This document shows positions 6,348-9,219 of a stretch of DNA of 9,219 nt, one piece after another; position 1 is the stretch's first letter, and every line of letters starts with the position of its first letter. The notes below the pieces were generated by a model that made no database searches, was not told where the DNA came from, and saw only the letters and a program-made list of their open reading frames with translations. Where the stretch lies: assembly GCA_050049805.1 (NCBI GenBank), contig JASFVN010000168.1, forward strand, positions 1 through 9,219. Direction: 5' to 3'. Position numbers and translations under genes: made by a program. The DNA is from JABDNZ01 sp050049805 (GTDB lineage: Bacteria > Gemmatimonadota > Gemmatimonadetes > Longimicrobiales > Gaopeijiaceae).

Positions 6348-6713
6348 TCAACCACCCTGAACATTGGCGTGCTCGCTGCCTTTGGTGTCCTCGTGGATCC
6401 GGAGGGCCCAATCTCTGTCCAACTCCTCCACATCCTTCCCGGTGGTGGCGAAGTAGAACTCGAAAGCCCCGTCGTTCACCCACACCCTAGCTTCAGCCCC
6501 GTGGCTCGTGGCATAGTCACGGACACATTTCGGAACCTCACCCTTACAGGCTGTGGCTGGTCCTCCGGTTTCGCGGCTGCGGTCGTACCAGGCGATGAGC
6601 CTCAGATCTTCTTTCGATTCCGACACCGCGGTCCTGGCCTCCTCCTGGGCTCGGTCCAGGCGGAGATCTCCACTGAGGTCCATGGGAATGGTTTTCATTT
6701 CGTCGATCTGCAA
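6348..6713 (-). CDS. AF1514-family (DUF5619) protein
   Basis: A 121-residue protein resembling the AF1514/DUF5619 family, first named from Archaeoglobus. Recognisable parts are the helical start AQEEARTAVSESKEDLRLIAWYDRS, a loop with Cys (TACKGEVPKCVRDYA), and SHGAEARVWVNDGAFEFYFA, which matches the family pattern of a Gly-rich turn, VxVNDGEYxFxF strands and a short end. Biochemical function of the family is unknown to me. The TTG at 6713 is chosen because AGAGGAGG stands seven bases before it; the next ATG (6698) has no ribosome binding site at a sensible distance, and the open frame up to 6782 is probably not translated. It is transcribed divergently from the CsbD-like gene across a 430-base region, and its transcript should end at the terminator at 6171-6204. 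Confidence 0.72.
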   Translation of the reverse strand: MQIDEMKTIPMDLSGDLRLDRAQEEARTAVSESKEDLRLIAWYDRSRETGGPATACKGEVPKCVRDYATSHGAEARVWVNDGAFEFYFATTGKDVEELDRDWALRIHEDTKGSEHANVQGG

Positions 6714-6720
6714 AACAATA

Positions 6721-6728
6721 CCTCCTCT
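6721..6728 (-). promoter_or_regulatory. Strong ribosome binding site of the AF1514-family gene
   Basis: AGAGGAGG on the minus strand, seven bases before TTG at 6713-6711. It is a near-perfect anti-16S match and decides the start of the gene. Confidence 0.7.
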
Positions 6729-7022
6729 GTGCTTGTGAGGGGGAGCAGGCTCGCTCGAGGCCAGCCTAATGATCATTTTCAAAATAGCTGCGGCCTTGGG
6801 GGCTTCGGCATTCCTCTTGTTAGACGTACGGGATAGAGATCTCGATATAACGGCAGCGAATCGAGAAAATTCGTCGAATCTCCATCCTCTTTTCTACCTC
6901 GAGACCCTAACCCGATGAATGGAGTCCAAGGGGGGAAGGGTTGAACTTTCATATTCGTCAAATCGGGCGTCGACGGCCGGAATCCACACCACAGAATCCT
7001 CACGGGTGCTGGGTTCCCTGGC

Positions 7023-7064
7023 CTTGACTCCGGGGCCCTGACCTCGGGGTCCTGACCTCGGCCC
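7023..7064. repeat. Three tandem copies of a degenerate 14-bp unit
   Basis: Units at 7023-7036, 7037-7050 and 7051-7064 share the core TGAC..C.GG; the second (CCTGACCTCGGGGT) and third agree at 11 of 14 positions, the first and second at 10 of 14. Function unknown; it may be slippage-derived. Confidence 0.6.
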
Positions 7065-7098
7065 AGCAGGTCCGGGATGTCGACCGGCAGGGCCGAAT

Positions 7099-7110
7099 AT
7101 TCGATCGAAT
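7099..7110. promoter_or_regulatory. Perfect 12-bp palindrome, candidate operator
   Basis: ATTCGATCGAAT is its own reverse complement and overlaps a second palindrome CGAATATTCG (7094-7103). It lies just upstream of the CsbD-like gene's ribosome binding site. Similar 11-base elements occur at 6869-6879 and 6953-6963. No binding protein can be named. Confidence 0.4.
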
Positions 7111-7143
7111 CAAACGGGATCTCGGTGGAAGAGAAGGAGCAAT

Positions 7144-7413
7144 ATGGTCCTGTACAAGCGAATGAAGACGCAGGCGGAAGCCATCGAGGAGGTTTCCGAG
7201 CATTTGAAAAAGGAAACCGAGGAGACCTGGGAAAAGGTGAAAACCCGTCTCAGGAAGATCTGGGCACCCCTGGACGAGGACGAACTTGACCGATGCGAAG
7301 GACAACTGGACCTCCTCCTGGGCGTGATCCAGGAGAAAACGGGCCAGTCCCGAGAGGATGTGGCCCGGGAGTTGGAAGCCATTGCCGAAGAGGAGGGTTA
7401 CGATCTGAAGTGA
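7144..7413 (+). CDS. CsbD-like stress-response protein
   Basis: An 89-residue acidic helical protein. The middle matches the CsbD family layout: TWEKVKTRLRKIWAPLDEDELDRCEGQLDLLLGVIQEKTGQSREDVARELEAI, where CsbD proteins have W..VKGK.KEKWGKLTDDDLD...G..DQLVGKIQ..YG.S.EEAE. A charged helix of about 25 residues precedes the domain. CsbD of Bacillus subtilis is a sigma-B controlled general stress protein of unknown mechanism; in other bacteria members are also stress induced. The ATG at 7144 has AAGGAG four bases before it. The gene opens a plus-strand cluster with a small basic protein, a dodecin and an aldo/keto reductase, consistent with a stress cassette (inference). An upstream palindrome cluster may regulate it. 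Confidence 0.78.
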   Translation: MVLYKRMKTQAEAIEEVSEHLKKETEETWEKVKTRLRKIWAPLDEDELDRCEGQLDLLLGVIQEKTGQSREDVARELEAIAEEEGYDLK

Positions 7414-7462
7414 ACGTGAACACGCCACGTTTGAAACGAGAATGCAGGGAAAGGATGCGACT

Positions 7463-7684
7463 ATGGGAGTATTGAGACGAATGACCACCGTGGCAGCCGC
7501 GGTGAAAGCACCGAAACTGACCTATTTGATTCGAAATCCGATTAGAGGGTGTCGGAACCTCTTGGCCCTCCGAGGCGCCAAATCCCTCCTGAAAACCCGG
7601 GGAGCTGCCCTTACGGCGGCTGCGGCCACGACGGCCTTGGCCGTACCCTTTGCAGTTCGAAAGCTCGCGGGCAAGTCGAAGTGA
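7463..7684 (+). CDS. Small basic protein of unknown function with one hydrophobic segment
   Basis: A 73-residue protein not recognised as any named family. It is rich in Lys and Arg with almost no acidic residues: MGVLRRMTTVAAAVKAPKL, then YLIRNPIRGCRNLLALRGAKSLLKTRG, then an Ala-rich hydrophobic stretch TAAAATTALAVPFAV (about residues 51-65) and a basic end RKLAGKSK. The hydrophobic part is long enough for a single, marginal membrane span or an amphipathic membrane-binding helix, with both ends positive. The ATG at 7463 has AAAGGA seven bases upstream; an in-frame ATG at 7442 has a poorer site. It sits 49 bases after the CsbD-like gene and 126 before the dodecin gene, so it is probably co-transcribed with them. 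Confidence 0.6.
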   Translation: MGVLRRMTTVAAAVKAPKLTYLIRNPIRGCRNLLALRGAKSLLKTRGAALTAAAATTALAVPFAVRKLAGKSK

Positions 7685-7689
7685 TCTCT

Positions 7690-7767
7690 TGCCTCGTCTA
7701 AAGAGGCATGCCCACGTGTGCTTCTGCGTGGCCGTGTCGGGCTGGGGCGAAATCCCCCAAGTCCGAC
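7690..7767 (+). promoter_or_regulatory. Hairpin-rich leader of the dodecin gene
   Basis: Three stem-loops stand in a row in the 126-base gap. The first is TGCCTC (7690-7695) with GAGGCA (7703-7708). The second is CCACG (7712-7716) with CGTGG (7727-7731). The third is a long stem of 7736-7747 with 7755-7767: twelve pairs including one G-T, a single bulged A at 7759, and a 7-base CGAAATC loop. None is followed by a T-tract, so they are not typical terminators. The GGGGCGAAATCCCC core recalls one arm of the FMN riboswitch, but the other conserved arms are absent. It may be an RNA regulator or a stabilising 5' element for dodecin. Confidence 0.45.
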
Positions 7768-7810
7768 CATACCCATTACGTGAACGGTCAATGAAACGAA
7801 AGGACGTACC

Positions 7811-8011
7811 ATGAGTGTAGCAAAAGTCATCGAAGTTTCCGCCAGATCTCCTGAGTCCTTCGAAGATGCCGCGAAGATCGGCGTGGAGCGGGCATCCGAG
7901 ACGGTGGACAACATACAGGGGGTGTGGATCAAGGAGATGAAGGCCGACGTGAAGGACGGCAAGCTGGCCGCATACCGCGTAGACATGAAGGTCACCTTCG
8001 TTTTGAACTGA
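7811..8011 (+). CDS. Dodecin, flavin-storage protein
   Basis: A 66-residue protein with the full dodecin pattern: MSVAKVIEVSARSPESFEDA (strand 1), AAKIGVERASETVDNIQG (helix), then VWIKEMKADV and LAAYRVDMKVTFVL (strands 2 and 3). Trp39 corresponds to the tryptophan that stacks against the flavin ring in characterised dodecins. Dodecins form hollow dodecamers that bind riboflavin, FMN or FAD in pairs, storing flavin and quenching its photochemistry; some bind coenzyme A as well. The length is normal for the family. The ATG at 7811 has AAAGGA at 7799-7804 with a 6-base spacer. The gene follows a structured leader and precedes an aldo/keto reductase by 72 bases. Confidence 0.92.
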   Translation: MSVAKVIEVSARSPESFEDAAKIGVERASETVDNIQGVWIKEMKADVKDGKLAAYRVDMKVTFVLN

Positions 8012-8083
8012 TCCGTAGCCGAGGGCTTCGGCACCGGCCGAGTGCAATTCAGACCGAGGCAAGAAACAAGGAAGGAGTGACGG

Positions 8084-8935
8084 ATGGCCGCGGAGGCAAG
8101 AGAGGTGGGTTTCACGTCCAGGACAATCCGGGGGGCCACCATCCCGAGTCCCGGGTTCGGGACCTGGCAGCTGCAGGGCCGACTATGCCGAACCATGGTG
8201 GAGAAGGCGTTGAAGCTGGGATACCGTCACCTCGATACGGCGCAGGCCTACGGAAACGAAGAGGAGATTGGCGACGCCTTGATGGCCAGCAGCCTGAAGA
8301 GGTGGGACGTCTTTCTCGCTTCCAAGGTCTCTCCGCGAAACTACGGCGAGGAAAGCTTCAGGAAGTCGGTGGAAGGTTCCGTCCGGCGTTTGAAGACCGA
8401 CCAGCTGGATCTTCTGCTCCTCCATTGGCCGGCCTTCCGGGATGCGACGCTCCCAGCCGCCATCGAGCAGCTGAACGCCGTCCACTCCGAGGGCCTGGCG
8501 AAGCACATCGGCGTCAGCAATTTCCCGTCGGATCTTTTGGAGGAGGCCTGGCGGCATACTTCGGCTCCCCTGGTGGTCAATCAGGTGGAATACCATCCTT
8601 TCCTGAATCAGGATGGCCTCCTGACCGCCATGGATGAGAAGGACATGCTCTTGGTTGCCTACTGTCCTGTCGCACAGGGTCGAGCGGCCTCCAATCCCGT
8701 GCTTCAGGAGATCGGGAAGGCCCATGGAAAAACTGGTGCCCAGGTCGCCCTCCGGTGGCTGATCCAGCGGGGGACCGTGCCGTTACCCCGCACCTCAGAT
8801 CCTCATCATGCCGCCGAGAACCTCAACCTCTTCGACTTCCAGCTCACGCCAGGGGAGATGGAGCGGATCTCCAGGCTCCATGAGCCCGACGGGAGGATCA
8901 TCGACCCTCCCGGAGAATCCCCGGAGTGGGATTGA
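8084..8935 (+). CDS. Aldo/keto reductase (2,5-didehydrogluconate reductase type)
   Basis: A 283-residue AKR with the complete catalytic tetrad: Asp51 and Tyr56 in HLDTAQAYGNE, Lys81 in LASKVSP, and His114 in LLLHWP. Other family parts are GFGTWQL at the N-terminus, IGVSNF, VNQVEYHPF, and the C-terminal coenzyme region LPRTSDPHHAAENLNLFDFQL. In the latter, the usual IPKS lysine is arginine, still able to contact the NADPH 2'-phosphate. The family reduces aldehydes and ketones, including toxic reactive carbonyls such as methylglyoxal, using NADPH in the cytoplasm. Substrate cannot be told from sequence; the best match by eye is the DkgA/DkgB/YeaE group. ATG 8084 is preceded by AAGGAG with a 6-base spacer. 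A detoxification role would fit the stress-type neighbours (inference). Confidence 0.93.
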   Translation: MAAEAREVGFTSRTIRGATIPSPGFGTWQLQGRLCRTMVEKALKLGYRHLDTAQAYGNEEEIGDALMASSLKRWDVFLASKVSPRNYGEESFRKSVEGSVRRLKTDQLDLLLLHWPAFRDATLPAAIEQLNAVHSEGLAKHIGVSNFPSDLLEEAWRHTSAPLVVNQVEYHPFLNQDGLLTAMDEKDMLLVAYCPVAQGRAASNPVLQEIGKAHGKTGAQVALRWLIQRGTVPLPRTSDPHHAAENLNLFDFQLTPGEMERISRLHEPDGRIIDPPGESPEWD

Positions 8936-9074
8936 AGGTTCCGGGAAAGCCCATCGGCTCCTTGGAAGGTCAGCAAGAGACTGACCCCAGGGGTCGAAAC
9001 TTGAGATAGGGGAGGGGGAAAGCCGCCCGACGGAAGGACGGTCTCCTGCGTTTCTTCTATCGTGCTCTTCGGTT
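8936..9074 (+). other. Intergenic gap after the aldo/keto reductase
   Basis: It has a small stem-loop GGTCAG (8968-8973) with CTGACC (8981-8986) overlapping the short palindrome GACCCCAGGGGTC (8983-8995). No T-tract follows, so termination is doubtful. The rest has no recognised element. Confidence 0.35.
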
Positions 9075-9219
9075 TTGGAGATCTTCTTTGTTCTTCTGGT
9101 CATTCTCGTAGCCACTCGGACTTTCGGGGAGTTGGCGGTGCAGGTCCGCCAGCCAGCTCTGGTCGGGGAATTGGTGGCCGGTGTCCTCATTGGGTTGGTG
9201 GTGGCCCAGTACTCCCACA
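9075..9219 (+). CDS. Cation:proton antiporter, CPA2/Kef-type (partial, 3' end outside window)
   Basis: Forty-eight codons of an N-terminus: EIFFVLLVILVATRTFGELAVQVRQPALVGELVAGVLIG. This is the first membrane span and the GELA..V.QPALVGELLAG.LLG motif that opens Na+/H+ and K+/H+ antiporters of the CPA2 (KefB/KefC-like) family, which exchange monovalent cations for protons across the inner membrane. The reading frame enters from upstream with no ATG or GTG; TTG at 9075 is the only plausible start seen and lacks a good ribosome binding site, so the true start is uncertain. The remaining transport core and any C-terminal TrkA-N domain are beyond the window. Confidence 0.72.
   Translation, partial: MEIFFVLLVILVATRTFGELAVQVRQPALVGELVAGVLIGLVVAQYSH

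Larger units (their letters stand above)
6714..7143. promoter_or_regulatory. Divergent intergenic control region between AF1514-family and CsbD-like genes
   Basis: About 430 bases with no convincing gene on either strand. A relatively AT-rich patch at about 6840-6900 could hold promoters, but I could not assign -35/-10 pairs with confidence. Three related palindromic elements are present: ATTCGTCGAAT (6869-6879), ATTCGTCAAAT (6953-6963, one mismatch) and ATTCGATCGAAT (7099-7110). A separate palindrome AATGATCATT lies at 6768-6777. A 14-bp tandem repeat follows at 7023-7064. The last palindrome ends 33 bases before the CsbD-like start, a place where a bound repressor could act (inference). Confidence 0.45.

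Noticed and set aside
6017..6433. Upstream extension of the 126-aa hypothetical protein
   Set aside because: The extension crosses the terminator and the 20-bp hairpin, is Pro/Gly/Arg-rich, and overlaps the AF1514-family gene in another frame.
6768..6777. Fur-type box suggested by the palindrome AATGATCATT
   Set aside because: Only a 10-base palindrome; it lacks the extended 19-base Fur pattern and could arise by chance.
6779..7003. 74-aa minus-strand open frame in the divergent intergenic region
   Set aside because: No family resemblance, no clear ribosome binding site, and it covers the candidate operator sites.
7736..7767. FMN riboswitch upstream of dodecin
   Set aside because: Only a GGGGCGAAATCCCC-like arm is present; the other conserved RFN arms and joining sequences are missing.

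Overview
The window is a high-GC bacterial chromosome or metagenomic contig segment with short intergenic gaps, clear purine-rich ribosome binding sites and several likely TTG starts. The nitrous oxide reductase maturation genes point to a (facultative) denitrifier or N2O reducer. The phylum cannot be fixed from the sequence alone. A Gemmatimonadota-like or similar soil/sediment/thermal lineage would fit the vSGLT-type transporter, the CEGCE-type intradiol dioxygenase and the AF1514-family protein, but this is only an impression.

Region 1 (1-2673, + strand) is the tail of a nos operon: the C-terminal part of nosD, then complete nosF and nosY, then a hemerythrin-like di-iron protein. Each junction overlaps by about 4 bases, so the four genes look translationally coupled. 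NosD, NosF and NosY form the membrane ABC complex that delivers copper to nitrous oxide reductase. The hemerythrin protein may sense or buffer O2 or NO, or repair iron centres.

Region 2 (2755-4747, - strand) is a two-gene unit: a small NTF2/SnoaL-like protein followed directly by a sodium:solute symporter of the SGLT type. Divergent from it, at 4895-5587 (+), is an exported intradiol ring-cleavage dioxygenase homologue that keeps all four predicted Fe(III) ligands.

Region 3 (5636-6713, - strand) holds an unrecognised 126-aa protein and an AF1514-family (DUF5619) protein. They are separated by about 330 bases of non-coding DNA that is rich in structure: a perfect 20-bp inverted repeat, a rho-independent terminator reading leftward, and a folded leader before the downstream gene.

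Region 4 (6714-7143) is a 430-base divergent intergenic region with three ATTCG-n-CGAAT-like palindromes and a 14-bp tandem repeat. It looks like a control region for the genes on either side.

Region 5 (7144-9219, + strand) is a stress/redox-type cluster: a CsbD-like protein, a 73-aa basic small protein of unknown function, a dodecin (flavin storage) behind a hairpin-rich leader, an aldo/keto reductase, and the beginning of a CPA2-type cation:proton antiporter that runs off the window. No tRNA, rRNA, CRISPR array, insertion sequence or phage gene was seen. The most unusual material is the non-coding structure in regions 3-5, not a new enzyme system.
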